In this document: one piece after another, positions 52,540 to 62,799 of the stretch | Layout: each line of letters starts with the position of its first letter | Numbering within the stretch: the first letter of the stretch is position 1 | Source: Nitrosospira lacus | Lineage (GTDB): Bacteria; Pseudomonadota; Gammaproteobacteria; Burkholderiales; Nitrosomonadaceae | Assembly (NCBI RefSeq): GCF_000355765.4 | Contig: NZ_CP021106.3 | Location: 62,001 to 126,000 of the forward strand | DNA: 64,000 nt | Direction: 5' to 3' | Made by a program: the position numbers and the translations under genes | The notes under the pieces: model-generated | The model's database searches: none | Told to the model about the DNA's origin: nothing | The model's input: only the letters and a program-made list of their open reading frames with translations

Positions 52540-53433
52540 ATGAAGTCAGGAAAATATTGTTCGATCTTCTCTCCCGCGACAAAACAGCAAAGAAAAGAAA
52601 ATTTTGAAAATTACTGGGAATTCACTCAGCATCATGGTGGCGAACTTTTTGAAGATGATAGGGATCTAGCCAAGAAACGTGCCCGCCTTCAGTATTTTCA
52701 GGATAACCCGGTAAAATTACGGCAGCCACTGGCTGATCCTGAAAGCTTTTATCGAAACTACGTTGAAATGCAGGATGACCTTCATTCCCTTGATCGCATG
52801 ACATTGATGCTGACGGGGATGTACAAATTCGCCAGGCACGAGTGGGTGGGGATAAAAGGCGCATGGGATTCGGTTCCGGATATGGCAAATTCGTGCCGGG
52901 TCGAGGATAAAATCAGCCGCGTGCATTTAGCCGAAGAGTTCTGTCACGTACGCCTGTTCAATGAAATGCTGGTGACATGTGGCCTGGACAGGGTTGAGTG
53001 GGTACCTTTAGGACCAATCAAGGAAAAAATCTACGAACAGTTTCCCAAGTTTCCGGGATTCCTGATGGACTCACCCGCTTTTGTAACTGAATTAATGGGT
53101 GTAACTTACTACTCTCATCTAAACCGCCTGTTTGACGACATATTGGTTGATGAACCGGAAGTCCGCGGTCGTTTGAAAGAACTTCTGGATGAAATTACCA
53201 TTGATGAAGTCGCCCATGTGGGACAACGAAGAAATTTCATCGGCCCGCTGGGCATGAAAATTTCAAAGGCGCTGGTCAGACCTTTTTATACATTTTTTTT
53301 CAATGACATTCCTGAAATCAAATACTTGTTCAATGTTGGGCAGATGATTGAGGATGGCATCGCTTTCGACTTTAATAAACTGCCCAATCATATGATTGAA
53401 CGTAGCTGGGTTCCTTCTTACTGCAAAGCCTGA
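52540..53433 (+). CDS. Ferritin-like diiron-site protein of unknown function
   Basis: 297 aa, largely helical. Candidate diiron ligands: E133 with H136 (EEFCH), E184 (FVTELMG) and E223 with H226 (IDEVAH), a spacing like ferritin-superfamily oxygenases. No signal peptide. GAGGAG lies 9 nt before the ATG, giving a strong start. Not a known Bfr, ribonucleotide reductase or monooxygenase subunit by eye. Upstream 276 bp is AT-rich. The neighbours (folE, recN) give no functional hint. Confidence 0.65.
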   Translation: MKSGKYCSIFSPATKQQRKENFENYWEFTQHHGGELFEDDRDLAKKRARLQYFQDNPVKLRQPLADPESFYRNYVEMQDDLHSLDRMTLMLTGMYKFARHEWVGIKGAWDSVPDMANSCRVEDKISRVHLAEEFCHVRLFNEMLVTCGLDRVEWVPLGPIKEKIYEQFPKFPGFLMDSPAFVTELMGVTYYSHLNRLFDDILVDEPEVRGRLKELLDEITIDEVAHVGQRRNFIGPLGMKISKALVRPFYTFFFNDIPEIKYLFNVGQMIEDGIAFDFNKLPNHMIERSWVPSYCKA

Positions 53434-53492
53434 GAGGCATTCCGTACGAACAGGAATCCGTTTCACGACCGCTATATCGCCGGCCGGGCATT

Positions 53493-55169
53493 TCACCCGT
53501 TCCGCAACATTTCGGCCGCGTGTTTACGCGTAGTTTCGGTGATCTGCTCGCCACCCAGCATGCGGGCAATCTCTTCGACTCGCTCCTGCTTTTCAAGCAC
53601 GGTGATCCGACTCGATACTTTCCCTCCATTAGCTGGATCGACCGATTTGGTGACCTGCCATTGGTGGTCTGCCGCCGCTGCGACTTGTGCGAGATGGGTG
53701 ATGCACATGACTTGACGTTCGGTGCCCAGTTTTTTGAGCAACCCCCCCACAATCTCGGCCACGCGCCCGCCTATGCCTGCATCCACCTCATCGAATATAA
53801 GTGTGGGCGCCGCACCAAGCTTGCTGGTGATAACCTGTATTGCCAGGCTGATTCGCGACAATTCACCACCCGATGCCACTTTTGCCAACGGGCGAAGCGG
53901 CAACCCCTGATGAGCTGAAACCTGAAATTCGATTTGCTCCATGCCATGCGCATTACCTTGTTCAAGCGGGGTCAGCGCCACCGAAAATTCCCCACCCGAC
54001 ATCGCCATGGTTTGCATTGCGGAGGTAACTTGCTGCGCAAGCGCTATAGCCGCCTTTCTTCTCGCCTCACTCAGCTTTTTTGCAAGCTGGAAATATTCAT
54101 CCCGGGCTTCCGCCTCTTCCCTCGCCAACGTTTCGCCGTCATCCTCCTGGCCGAGTTCTTCCAGGCGCCCTCCTACTGTTCTCAACAGATCCGGCAATTC
54201 CTCGGGAGTAACACGATATTTTCTGGCGGTGGCGTGGATCGCCGATAACCGTTCTTCCATTTCCTGCAAGCGTTGCGGGTCGAGATCGAGTCGCTGCTGA
54301 TAACGTCCCAGTTCATACACGCCTTCCTGCAACTGAATCTGCGCCGATTCGAGTAAATCAAGCACGGTTTTAAGATCAGTGTCGCAATCAAGCAGATTGT
54401 TCAGGCGCGAAATAACCGAGTTTATTTGCGCAAGCGCGGCCGATTCTCCTTCCGACAGCGCTTCCAGCCCCATCTGTGCCGCTTCAAGCAAGCTGGCCGC
54501 ATGCGCCAGACGACTGTGATCGGCTTGCAGCGCTTGCCATTCTCCAAGTGAAAAGTTCAAGGCGGTAATTTCGTTGACTTGCCACTCCAATTGCTCGCGC
54601 TCTTGCATGAAGGCGGCTGCATTCTGCTCCCAGGCCATGCGCCGCTGCTGCAAGCCCTGCCAGCGGCGATAAATTTCTGCCGTAGTCCGGTGCAACTCAT
54701 GACTGCCCGAGAATGCATCAAGCAGATCGCGTTGCGCATCGCTGCGCAACATGGACTGATGTGCATGCTGACCATGAATATCCACCAGCCTTTCACCCGC
54801 CGTGCGTAGTTGCTGCAAGGTAGCGGGATATCCGTTGATAAAACCGCGTGACCGCCCGCCAATATCCACAATCCTGCGCATCAGGCATATGCCGCTATCA
54901 TCACCATTACTTTCAAATCCGTTGTCACGCAACCAGTCTCCCAGCTCCGGCTGTTCTCTAATGTCGAACTCCGCGCTGATTTCGGCACGCTCGCAACCAT
55001 TTCGCACCTCGCCGGGGTCGCTGCGCTCACCCAGAACGAGTGAAAGCGCATCAATCAGAATGGATTTTCCCGCCCCCGTTTCGCCTGTAAGTACCGTAAA
55101 ACCGGGAACGAACTCCAGCTCCATGCGATCGACAATGACAAAATCCCGAATGGTCAGAAACGTCAGCAT
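53493..55169 (-). CDS. recN: DNA repair protein RecN
   Basis: 558 aa SMC-like ATPase of double-strand break repair. Walker A GETGAGKS at about residue 30; two coiled-coil arms (about 150-360); C-terminal signature ASGGELSRISLA and Walker B TLIFDEVDAGIGG. The usual length. It follows nadK on the same strand, but a family II MITE-like unit fills the gap and ends 15 bp before the recN ATG; no good ribosome site is visible, so expression may have changed. Confidence 0.95.
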   Translation of the reverse strand: MLTFLTIRDFVIVDRMELEFVPGFTVLTGETGAGKSILIDALSLVLGERSDPGEVRNGCERAEISAEFDIREQPELGDWLRDNGFESNGDDSGICLMRRIVDIGGRSRGFINGYPATLQQLRTAGERLVDIHGQHAHQSMLRSDAQRDLLDAFSGSHELHRTTAEIYRRWQGLQQRRMAWEQNAAAFMQEREQLEWQVNEITALNFSLGEWQALQADHSRLAHAASLLEAAQMGLEALSEGESAALAQINSVISRLNNLLDCDTDLKTVLDLLESAQIQLQEGVYELGRYQQRLDLDPQRLQEMEERLSAIHATARKYRVTPEELPDLLRTVGGRLEELGQEDDGETLAREEAEARDEYFQLAKKLSEARRKAAIALAQQVTSAMQTMAMSGGEFSVALTPLEQGNAHGMEQIEFQVSAHQGLPLRPLAKVASGGELSRISLAIQVITSKLGAAPTLIFDEVDAGIGGRVAEIVGGLLKKLGTERQVMCITHLAQVAAAADHQWQVTKSVDPANGGKVSSRITVLEKQERVEEIARMLGGEQITETTRKHAAEMLRNG

Positions 55170-55183
55170 GATAAAAGATTCAT

Positions 55184-55412
55184 CCTAAATCCGGTAGTTG
55201 GACGGGGTGAAGTGTGCGGTTTTTGGGGTGCAGGGCAAGGCGCAACGATGCGGAATGGTGGTTCCATTCCAAGAAGTTGCAACGCAACCATGCGCCCCAA
55301 AAACTGTGCAATCCACCCCGTAGCGGACACACTCGAAAGGTGAGAATCAAGTGACACAAAATTCCCTACCAATCATAGACTGATAAATGAGCGATCAACT
55401 GCCGGATTTAGG
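55184..55412. mobile_element. MITE-like repeat, family II, copy B, with TTCAT target duplication
   Basis: 229 bp bounded by CCTAAATCCGGTAGTTGGAC and inverted CCTAAATCCGGCAGTTGATC. Direct TTCAT repeats flank it (55179-55183 and 55413-55417), a 5-bp target duplication. It aligns along its length with copy A (45993-46216). The right TTCAT contains the nadK stop codon, so the insertion occurred exactly at the nadK 3' end. Confidence 0.85.
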
Positions 55413-55413
55413 T

Positions 55414-56298
55414 TCATACCGGATTTCTCGGAAAACCGCTCCAGCCAAGTTTCTCGCGCAGCATTCGGTAATAGCTGTGATCGGCAGAATGCAGCAAGGT
55501 TGCTTCGTGGGGAGAGCGCTGCACTACCACTCTGTCATGTTCCCGCAGGTCGAAATGGGAATGGCTGTCGGAGTGAACACGAGCAACCGCGGTGCGATGC
55601 ATCAGGATTTCCACGATGGCATCAGGTTCCACCACGATCGGCCGATTGCTCAGTGTATGCGGGCTGACAGGGACCAGCGCGATTAAATCCAGACTGGGAT
55701 GAAGAATCGGACCGCCCGCCGACAGCGCATAAGCGGTAGAGCCGGTTGGAGTCGCCACAATCAGACCATCGGAACGCAGCGAGTAGACGTATTCGCCATT
55801 GATACGTACCTCGAACTCAATCATATTGCCACCCACCCCCCGGTTCACCGCGACGTCGTTCAATGCCAGGGCGCCAAATACGCATGTATTATCGCGCATG
55901 ACTTCAACATATAGCAGCATGCGCCGTTCCATGACATATTGGCCGTCGAGCATGGCGCCAAGCGTCTTCACCATGGAATCGATGGAAAGATCCGTAAGGA
56001 ATCCGAGCCTGCCCTGATTGATACCGACCAACGGCACGTCGAAAGGCGCCAGCTTTCGCGCAATATTGAGCATGGTGCCATCTCCGCCCAGCACAATCGC
56101 CAGATCGGCGCGTACGCCGATCTCCTCCATCGTCACGGCGGGATATGCGTTTTCTGCTATATTCGCGGCGGTAAGGCAATCCACCAGAACTTCCACATCC
56201 CGGCTCTCCAGATATCGCCCCAGGCGCAGCAATGGAGCTGCAATCTCCGGATTCTTGTGCTTGCCGATAAGCGCTATTGTGTTGAACGGGGAACTCAT
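55414..56298 (-). CDS. nadK: NAD kinase
   Basis: 294 aa. Makes NADP from NAD and ATP or polyphosphate. The GGDGTML motif (LGGDGTMLNIARK), NEYVYSLRSDGLIVATPTGSTAYALSAGGP-type block and NRPIVVEPDA strand are canonical. Start at 56298 (MSSPFNTIALIGK) matches family length; an ATG at 56343 with GGGAG about 11 nt upstream would add 15 residues and cannot be excluded. Divergent from hrcA as in other betaproteobacteria. Its stop codon lies in the target duplication of a MITE-like unit. Confidence 0.94.
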   Translation of the reverse strand: MSSPFNTIALIGKHKNPEIAAPLLRLGRYLESRDVEVLVDCLTAANIAENAYPAVTMEEIGVRADLAIVLGGDGTMLNIARKLAPFDVPLVGINQGRLGFLTDLSIDSMVKTLGAMLDGQYVMERRMLLYVEVMRDNTCVFGALALNDVAVNRGVGGNMIEFEVRINGEYVYSLRSDGLIVATPTGSTAYALSAGGPILHPSLDLIALVPVSPHTLSNRPIVVEPDAIVEILMHRTAVARVHSDSHSHFDLREHDRVVVQRSPHEATLLHSADHSYYRMLREKLGWSGFPRNPV

Positions 56299-56343
56299 GG
56301 ATGGATTTAGAATGGGAGGCCTGCTCCACGGGGAATGATCCAT

Positions 56344-56753
56344 TATTCAGGAATCTCCCGGTACCTGCTCCACTAAGGATTTATTGAGATTTCCTGAGAA
56401 TTGTTTTCAAGATTAAACCATATCGGGCGCCGGGTGACAAAAGATTCCAGCAGTAGTGCGATAAATCTGCACGATATGGTCCGCATGGCACCGATTGAAA
56501 CTGACTCCCGCAGTTGATTGTTCATTTTCTTAATCAGCGTGCCATGATTCACAAGGATTGGTGACATTTCTTGACCTTGATCTGTGTCTGCAAATCGACG
56601 CTCCCGGCTGAACAGAATTTCTCTTTGCCGGTCCAAGATAAGCGTAACGCGTGATTTCCACACTGGCTGGTGTCTCGTTCATAATGGTGTTGCATTAAGC
56701 GGGATAACGCAATCCCGGAGCCGGAAAACAGAATCCTGGTGTAAAATAATCCC
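56344..56753. other. nadK / hrcA divergent intergenic region
   Basis: 410 bp. No CIRCE dyad (TTAGCACTC-N9-GAGTGCTAA) was found by eye, although hrcA promoters often carry one. TGTAAAATAATCCC sits just before hrcA. No supportable gene. Confidence 0.5.
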
Positions 56754-57773
56754 ATGCTCAATCAACGCGCAAAAATTCTGCTCAAGACCCTGGTGGAACG
56801 GTATATCAGCGAAGGCCAGCCGGTAGGCTCCCGCTCGCTTTCCAAGTTTTCCGGCCTGGATCTGAGTCCAGCCACCATACGCAACGTGATGGCTGACCTC
56901 GAGGAGATGGGCTTCGTGGCCAGTCCCCATACTTCGGCCGGACGTGTGCCGACTCATCGAGGCTATCGTTTTTTTATCGATACGCTGCTGGTGGTCAAGC
57001 CCCTGGACGTTATCGAAATCCACCAGCTTGAAGACCAGTTGTACCCGGACCATCCTTCACGGTTGATCAATTCCGCGTCACAGTTGCTGTCGGAATTGAC
57101 ACGTTTCGCGGGCGTGGTGGTAACCCCCAAGCGCAGCAGCGCGGTGTTCCGTTATATCGAGTTCATGGCCTTGTCGGAGAAGCGCATTCTACTTATTATC
57201 GTCACGCCGGAGGGTGATGTTCAGAATCGCGTGCTGTTCACCGACAGGCCCTACAACCAGACGGAGCTGATTGAGGCGGGCAATTTCATTAATCAGAATT
57301 ACGCCGGTTGCACCTTTGATGAAATCCGCGTTCGTCTTCAAAGCGAATTGAAGCAATTGCGCCACGATATGACCAATCTCATGACCGCAGCCATTGAGCT
57401 GGGTAACGAGGCACTCCAGTCAAATAGCGAAGCAGTAGTGGTCGCCGGCGAACGCAAGCTGCTGGATGTACATGATTTAGCCAGCAACATGACCAGCCTG
57501 AAGAAACTGTTTGATCTGTTCGAACGTAAAACCGTATTGCTGCAGTTGCTGGAATTCAGCCGCAAGGCGGAAGGTGTACAGATCTTCATTGGCGACGAGT
57601 CGGGTGTGTTGACGCTGGATGAATTCAGCGTAGTTACCGCACCTTACGAGGTAGACGGAAAAGTCGTGGGGACCGTGGGGGTCGTCGGCCCCACGCGCAT
57701 GGCTTACGAACGTATCATTCCGATTGTGGATGCGACTGCCAGACTGCTCTCCAGTGCACTGTCGCACCACTAA
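56754..57773 (+). CDS. hrcA: Heat-inducible transcription repressor HrcA
   Basis: 339 aa. Winged-helix N-terminus [18 protein letters not shown]...[26 protein letters not shown], then the [19 protein letters not shown] linker and the GAF-like effector region. Represses groESL and dnaK through CIRCE elements. No CIRCE and no dnaK operon appear in the window. Followed 207 bp later by hemH on the same strand. Confidence 0.95.
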   Translation: MLNQRAKILLKTLVERYISEGQPVGSRSLSKFSGLDLSPATIRNVMADLEEMGFVASPHTSAGRVPTHRGYRFFIDTLLVVKPLDVIEIHQLEDQLYPDHPSRLINSASQLLSELTRFAGVVVTPKRSSAVFRYIEFMALSEKRILLIIVTPEGDVQNRVLFTDRPYNQTELIEAGNFINQNYAGCTFDEIRVRLQSELKQLRHDMTNLMTAAIELGNEALQSNSEAVVVAGERKLLDVHDLASNMTSLKKLFDLFERKTVLLQLLEFSRKAEGVQIFIGDESGVLTLDEFSVVTAPYEVDGKVVGTVGVVGPTRMAYERIIPIVDATARLLSSALSHH

Positions 57774-57924
57774 TTATCCCCTATTCCGTCCCGAACCGGC
57801 GCCCGTTCCCATCTCCCGAGCTCGCTGTCCGATGCTATCTCTCGTCAGAAACGCAAGCAAGGATGAGGGCGGTACCCGCGGAGCTGAGACACGGTCAGGG
57901 CACACCACTACGGGTTCGGACTGG

Positions 57925-57945
57925 ATTCCGGGTCAAGCACGGAAT
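57925..57945. repeat. Short REP-like palindrome upstream of hemH
   Basis: ATTCCGGGTCAAGCACGGAAT, part of the TGGATTCCGGGTCAAGC-ACGGAATGAC pattern common as a dispersed repeat in proteobacteria, from memory. It lies 35 bp before the hemH start. Confidence 0.5.
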
Positions 57946-57980
57946 GACGCAATCCATGGGATTTTCCTGCCCGATCAATA

Positions 57981-59087
57981 ATGAGAATTCAGGATAATTT
58001 GATTTCCCCCGAACCCGCTTATGAGCACGGCACCCAAGACCGGACGGGCATTCTGCTGGTCAATCTTGGCACGCCCGATGCCCCTACCGCTCAGGCGCTG
58101 CGGCCCTATCTCAAACAATTTCTGAGCAATCCACGAGTCATTGAAATATCGCCGTGGGCATGGTGGCCGATTCTGAACGGCATCATACTCAATACGCGGC
58201 CCAAAAAATCGGCGGAAAAATATGCACAGGTGTGGATGCCGGAAGGCTCGCCATTGAAAGTCCACACCGAGCGCCAGACCAGATTGCTGCGTGCCGCCCT
58301 GGCGGATCGCACTCATCCCGCGCCGATGGTTGAATATGCAATGAGCATTGGGAGCCCCTCCATAGCGGAAGTGCTGGGGCGAATGAAACAGCATGGTTGT
58401 GAACGCATCCTGGTGCTGCCGCTCTACCCCCAGTATGCCTCCAGTAGCACCGCCTCGGCCTTTGATGAAATCTTTGCGCAACTGGGAAAGATGCGTAACA
58501 CGCCTGCCCTGCGCACGGTGAAGCATTATCACGACCATCCGGGCTACATCGCCGCGCTGGCGCGGAATGTACAGGATTACTGGATGAAAACCGGCAAGCC
58601 CGACAAGCTTGTAATAAGTTTTCACGGCGTGCCGCGCTTCACCCTGGACAAAGGCGATCCCTACCACTGCGAATGCCAGAAAACGGGACGATTGCTGGTG
58701 GAGGCGCTGGAACTCAACGCGGATGAATACCAGATTTGTTTTCAGTCACGCTTTGGACGGACGGAATGGTTAAGACCCTACACCGCAGTAACATTGGAAC
58801 AACTCGGCAAACAAGGTATCCGGCGCGTGGATACCGTCTGTCCCGGCTTCGTTTCCGATTGCCTTGAAACCCTCGAAGAAATCGCCATGGAAGGCAAGGC
58901 CATCTTCATCCAAGCCGGTGGCCAAGAGTTTCATTACATTCCCTGCCTCAATGAACGCGACGACTGGATCCAGGCCCTGGCCGATATCGCACTTGCCAAT
59001 TTGCAGGGATGGCTGGATCTGGAGCACCCGGAAGAACAACTGACCCAATCACGGCAGCGGGCGCTGGAAATGGGGGCTCAGAGGTAG
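57981..59087 (+). CDS. hemH: Ferrochelatase
   Basis: 368 aa. Inserts Fe(II) into protoporphyrin IX in the last step of haem synthesis. [12 protein letters not shown] near the N-terminus, [16 protein letters not shown] with the catalytic His, [16 protein letters not shown] and [16 protein letters not shown] are family motifs. It has the extended length of beta/gammaproteobacterial enzymes and no C-terminal membrane anchor. It is tail to tail with the DedA gene, 16 bp between stops. Confidence 0.95.
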   Translation: MRIQDNLISPEPAYEHGTQDRTGILLVNLGTPDAPTAQALRPYLKQFLSNPRVIEISPWAWWPILNGIILNTRPKKSAEKYAQVWMPEGSPLKVHTERQTRLLRAALADRTHPAPMVEYAMSIGSPSIAEVLGRMKQHGCERILVLPLYPQYASSSTASAFDEIFAQLGKMRNTPALRTVKHYHDHPGYIAALARNVQDYWMKTGKPDKLVISFHGVPRFTLDKGDPYHCECQKTGRLLVEALELNADEYQICFQSRFGRTEWLRPYTAVTLEQLGKQGIRRVDTVCPGFVSDCLETLEEIAMEGKAIFIQAGGQEFHYIPCLNERDDWIQALADIALANLQGWLDLEHPEEQLTQSRQRALEMGAQR

Positions 59088-59103
59088 CGATGCCAGCAGT
59101 CTG

Positions 59104-59757
59104 TTAAGCTTTCTGCCCCCCGTTGCCAAACCGGCTGCGTATAAATTGAATAATGCCCGGCAAGATCGAAATGATAATGATCCCAAAAATGAAAAAGGTC
59201 AGATTATTTTTGACGATCGGCACGTTGCCGAAGAAAAAGCCGCCAAATACAAAGAAACTGATCCAGAAGATGCTGCCGAATGCGCTGTACGCCATGAAAC
59301 GCGGATAGACCATACGCCCAACCCCGGCAACGAAAGGCGCAAAAGTGCGCACGATGGGCAGAAAGCGCGCGAAGATAATGGTCTTGCCGCCATGCTTTGC
59401 ATAGAACTGGTGAGTCTTTTCCAGATGAGCGCGATTCAATAATCGCGAATCCGCGCGGCTGAATATCCTGGGACCGAAATAACGTCCGATCCAATAATTC
59501 GTGTTGTCGCCGCAAAATGCGGCCAGCATCAGCATTGCCGCCAGCCATTGAACGTCCATGGCGCCGCTTGCGGCAATCGCACCCGCCACGAACAGCAACG
59601 AGTCCCCCGGCAGGAACGGTGTCACCACCAACCCGGTCTCACAAAAGATTATCAGGAACAGAATGAGGTAAATCCAGCTGCCGTAATTCTGCACCAGCCA
59701 GATGAGATGCTGATCCAGATGCAGGATGATATCGATAAAAGTCGTAAGGAGTTCCAA
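59104..59757 (-). CDS. DedA-family inner-membrane protein
   Basis: 217 aa, about five membrane segments. The family signatures FCETGLVVTPFLPGDSLLFVAGAIA, GDNTNYWIGRYFG and FARFLPIVRTFAPFVAGVGRM are complete, including the Glu, Asp and Arg residues essential in E. coli YqjA/YghB. DedA proteins are linked to lipid-carrier flipping (UptA-type) and membrane potential maintenance. Ends convergent with hemH; secF lies 71 bp upstream on the same strand. Confidence 0.92.
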   Translation of the reverse strand: MELLTTFIDIILHLDQHLIWLVQNYGSWIYLILFLIIFCETGLVVTPFLPGDSLLFVAGAIAASGAMDVQWLAAMLMLAAFCGDNTNYWIGRYFGPRIFSRADSRLLNRAHLEKTHQFYAKHGGKTIIFARFLPIVRTFAPFVAGVGRMVYPRFMAYSAFGSIFWISFFVFGGFFFGNVPIVKNNLTFFIFGIIIISILPGIIQFIRSRFGNGGQKA

Positions 59758-59828
59758 AACGAGCCTTGGAAAAAACGGAACCGAAACTGCGATGAAACCG
59801 GGAAGCGTCTAAAAAGATCGAGACTAAA

Positions 59829-60764
59829 TCAAGGTACCGCTTCCGCCTCTTCCTTCTTTTTTTCCGGCTTGACAATATCCTCGCGCGAGACACCCAGCAA
59901 CATGAGGAGAGGGCTTGCCACCAGCACCGAGGAATAAATGCCAAACAGGATGCCGATAGTCAGCGCCAACGCAAAGTAATGCAGCGCCTCGCCGCCGAAC
60001 AACAGCATGGAAATTACGACCATTTGCGTACTGCCATGGGTGATAATGGTGCGCGACATGGTGCGGGTAATTGCATTATCTATGACCTGCGCCACAGGGG
60101 CCTTGCGCATCTTGCGGAAATTTTCCCGTATCCGGTCGAATATCACCACCGATTCATTTACCGAATAGCCAAGAATTGCCAATATGGCCGCCAGCACGGT
60201 GAGCGAGAACTCCCATTGGAAAAAAGCAAAGAAACCCAGAATGATCACGACGTCATGAAGGTTGGCGATGATCCCGGAGACACCGAATTTCCACTCGAAA
60301 CGTACCGCCAGATAAGCCACGATACCCAGCGACACGATCAGTAACGCCAGCGCACCGTTCTCGACCAACTCTTTGCCCACTTGGGGGCCGACAAACTCCA
60401 CCCGGCGTATCTCTGCGGTTTCGTCATCCTGACGCAGGGCGGCAATGACTGTTTCGGACAACTTGGCGCTTGACATATCCGACTTGGCAGGCAGTCTTAT
60501 CAGCACATCCCGGGATGTGCCGAAATTCTGTACGCTGACATCCGGCATCCCCAGTTTCACGAGTACATTCCGTACCTTGTTGATGTCCGCCGAATGGGTA
60601 TAGCCGACCTCCATTACCGTGCCGCCGGTAAAATCCACACCCAGATTCAGACCCTTGGTAAAGAGAAAAAATACCGACACAATAAAAGTCAGCAACGAAA
60701 TGGTGGTGGTATATTTCCCCCAACTCATGAAGGGGATGTCGCGCTTGATTCTGAAAAATTCCAT
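59829..60764 (-). CDS. secF: Protein-export membrane protein SecF
   Basis: 311 aa. Six membrane helices; VDFTGGTVMEV after helix 1, the SecF-specific ILGYSVNESVVIFDRIREN and the C-terminal ALTIGILFGIYSSVLVASPLL. Works with SecD in proton-driven late steps of Sec export. It follows secD by 58 bp in a tgt-yajC-secD-secF order. Confidence 0.96.
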   Translation of the reverse strand: MEFFRIKRDIPFMSWGKYTTTISLLTFIVSVFFLFTKGLNLGVDFTGGTVMEVGYTHSADINKVRNVLVKLGMPDVSVQNFGTSRDVLIRLPAKSDMSSAKLSETVIAALRQDDETAEIRRVEFVGPQVGKELVENGALALLIVSLGIVAYLAVRFEWKFGVSGIIANLHDVVIILGFFAFFQWEFSLTVLAAILAILGYSVNESVVIFDRIRENFRKMRKAPVAQVIDNAITRTMSRTIITHGSTQMVVISMLLFGGEALHYFALALTIGILFGIYSSVLVASPLLMLLGVSREDIVKPEKKKEEAEAVP

Positions 60765-60822
60765 GCGGCCTTTATCTCCTGCTTGTTTTCTGCCTGTTCT
60801 TCACTTGTTTTTTACTTATTCG

Positions 60823-62718
60823 TCACTTACTTTTCAGTCTGGCAGGCCGCTGGGCCCCGCTCATTCCCGGCGTCGGCGCTTGTTCACTCACCGGCTTCCA
60901 AACCTGTCCAATGGAAACCTTGTCCAGTTTGCGGCGGCTGCCGTACATTAAATTAACCAAACCGCGCGAAACCATCACCGCACTGAATACCGAAGTCAGA
61001 ATACCCAGACACAACACCACGGCAAATCCCTTGATGGGACCGCTCCCGAACGCAAATAAAGCGATGCCTGCGATCAAGGTAGTAATGTTGGAATCAAGTA
61101 TGGTGCCAAATGCCCGTTCATATCCCGCATTAATCGCGGCTTGCGGCGACATGCCGTTGCGAAGCTCATCGCGAACACGTTCATTGATCAGCACATTCGC
61201 ATCGATTGCCATGCCTATGGTAAGCGCGATCGCCGCCATGCCCGGAAGCGTCAATGTAGCCTGCAAGATCGAGAGCAGGCCGATCAGAAGCAGCAGGTTC
61301 ACACCCAGCGCCATCACGGAAATGACACCAAACATCAGATAATAGGCCATCATGAAAATGGCGATCGCCAGAAAGCCATACAATGTGGAATTAAACCCGC
61401 GTGCGATATTGTCCGCACCCAGACTGGGGCCTACCGTGCGTTCCTCGATGATATCCATCGGCGCGGCCAGCGCTCCGGCACGTAACAGCAGCGCCACATC
61501 CCTGGCTTCCTCGGTACTCATGCGTCCGCTGATTTGCACCCTCCCGCCGCCGATCTCCTCGCGGATCACCGGAGCCGTCACGACTTCCGCCTGATTCTTT
61601 TCGATCAGCAAAATAGCCATGCGCTTGCCGACATTGTCACGTGTCAATTGTCTGAAAATTCGCGCCCCATTGTTGTCGAGGTTAAGATGCACCGCTGGCT
61701 GATTGTTGCTATCGAAACCCGCCTGCGCGTCATTGATGCGATCGCCCGTCAACACTACCTGCTTTTTCACCAGCAACGGACCCCCGCCGCGCTCATTGTA
61801 GAGCTCTGTTCCGAACGGAACCTGCCCGCGCAGTGCCGCGGCCAGGTCACGCTCCTCGTCCACCATGCGCACTTCCAGCGTGGCGGTACGTCCCAGAATA
61901 TCCTTGGCTTTGGCAGTGTCCTGTACACCGGGCAATTGCACGACCACCCGATCAGCTCCAGCCTGTTGAATAATGGGTTCGGCCACACCCAGTTCATTGA
62001 CGCGGTTGCGCAGCGTGGTGATATTCTGCTGCACGGCGGTATCCTGGATGAGCTTCTGCGCTTCCGGCTTGAGGGTAGCGGTAAGATGAAACTCGTCTCT
62101 CACACTCTGCTCACGCAAGCTTAGATCGGCATAGGTCTTCTTGATCTCGGCCTCAGCCTTGGCGCGAGACTCGGGATCACGAAATTTGACAGTGATCATC
62201 GAGCTATCCTTATCGAGTCCGATATACTGGATTTTCTGCTCGCGCAGGCTGCTGCGTATATCGGCGCTGAAACGGTCAAGCGCTTTGGAGAGCGCCCCGT
62301 GCATATCCACCTGCAGCATGAAATGGACGCCACCCCGCAGGTCAAGTCCCAGATACATGGGCAATGCGCCGATGCTGGTCAACCACTGCGGAGAATTGGG
62401 GAGAAGATTCAGCGCCACCATATAACTGTTACCGAGTACCGACTGGAGCGTATCCTTGGCCTTGATCTGCGTATCGGTGTCGGCAAAGCGCACTTTGACA
62501 CCGCCAGCCTCAAGGAACATTCCGGTAGGGAGAAGGTTAGCCTTCTTTAACGACTCCTCAACCCGCTGCAGCAGTGCGGTATCGGCTTTGGCAGCGGTCC
62601 GTAATGGCGAAACCTGCACTGCGGGCGACTCACCATAAAAATTCGGCAGGGTATAGAGCAGTCCGAGCAGTATCGAAACCGCGATAATCAGGTATTTCCA
62701 GGCAGGGTAGCGGTTCAT
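60823..62718 (-). CDS. secD: Protein-export membrane protein SecD
   Basis: 631 aa from the ATG at 62718 (MNRYPAWKYLIIAVSILLG). Features: LGLDLRGGVHFMLQVD, the large periplasmic P1 domain, then GMAIDANVLINERVRDELRNG and AFGTILDSNITTLIAG in the C-terminal membrane half. The frame is open 12 codons further, but that part is not family-like. Partner of SecF; the Sec accessory complex also contains the YajC encoded just upstream. Confidence 0.96.
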   Translation of the reverse strand: MNRYPAWKYLIIAVSILLGLLYTLPNFYGESPAVQVSPLRTAAKADTALLQRVEESLKKANLLPTGMFLEAGGVKVRFADTDTQIKAKDTLQSVLGNSYMVALNLLPNSPQWLTSIGALPMYLGLDLRGGVHFMLQVDMHGALSKALDRFSADIRSSLREQKIQYIGLDKDSSMITVKFRDPESRAKAEAEIKKTYADLSLREQSVRDEFHLTATLKPEAQKLIQDTAVQQNITTLRNRVNELGVAEPIIQQAGADRVVVQLPGVQDTAKAKDILGRTATLEVRMVDEERDLAAALRGQVPFGTELYNERGGGPLLVKKQVVLTGDRINDAQAGFDSNNQPAVHLNLDNNGARIFRQLTRDNVGKRMAILLIEKNQAEVVTAPVIREEIGGGRVQISGRMSTEEARDVALLLRAGALAAPMDIIEERTVGPSLGADNIARGFNSTLYGFLAIAIFMMAYYLMFGVISVMALGVNLLLLIGLLSILQATLTLPGMAAIALTIGMAIDANVLINERVRDELRNGMSPQAAINAGYERAFGTILDSNITTLIAGIALFAFGSGPIKGFAVVLCLGILTSVFSAVMVSRGLVNLMYGSRRKLDKVSIGQVWKPVSEQAPTPGMSGAQRPARLKSK

Positions 62719-62799
62719 GGTTTTGGGATGGATACTAGGGAAAAGAAGGTACAAAAAGGACGATGCCGCACCCTCATGTCTTGCCTTACCGGAATCTGG

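Noticed and set aside
56296-56320. TAAATCC similarity to the family II repeat end upstream of nadK
   Set aside because: Only about 8 bp match, easily chance.
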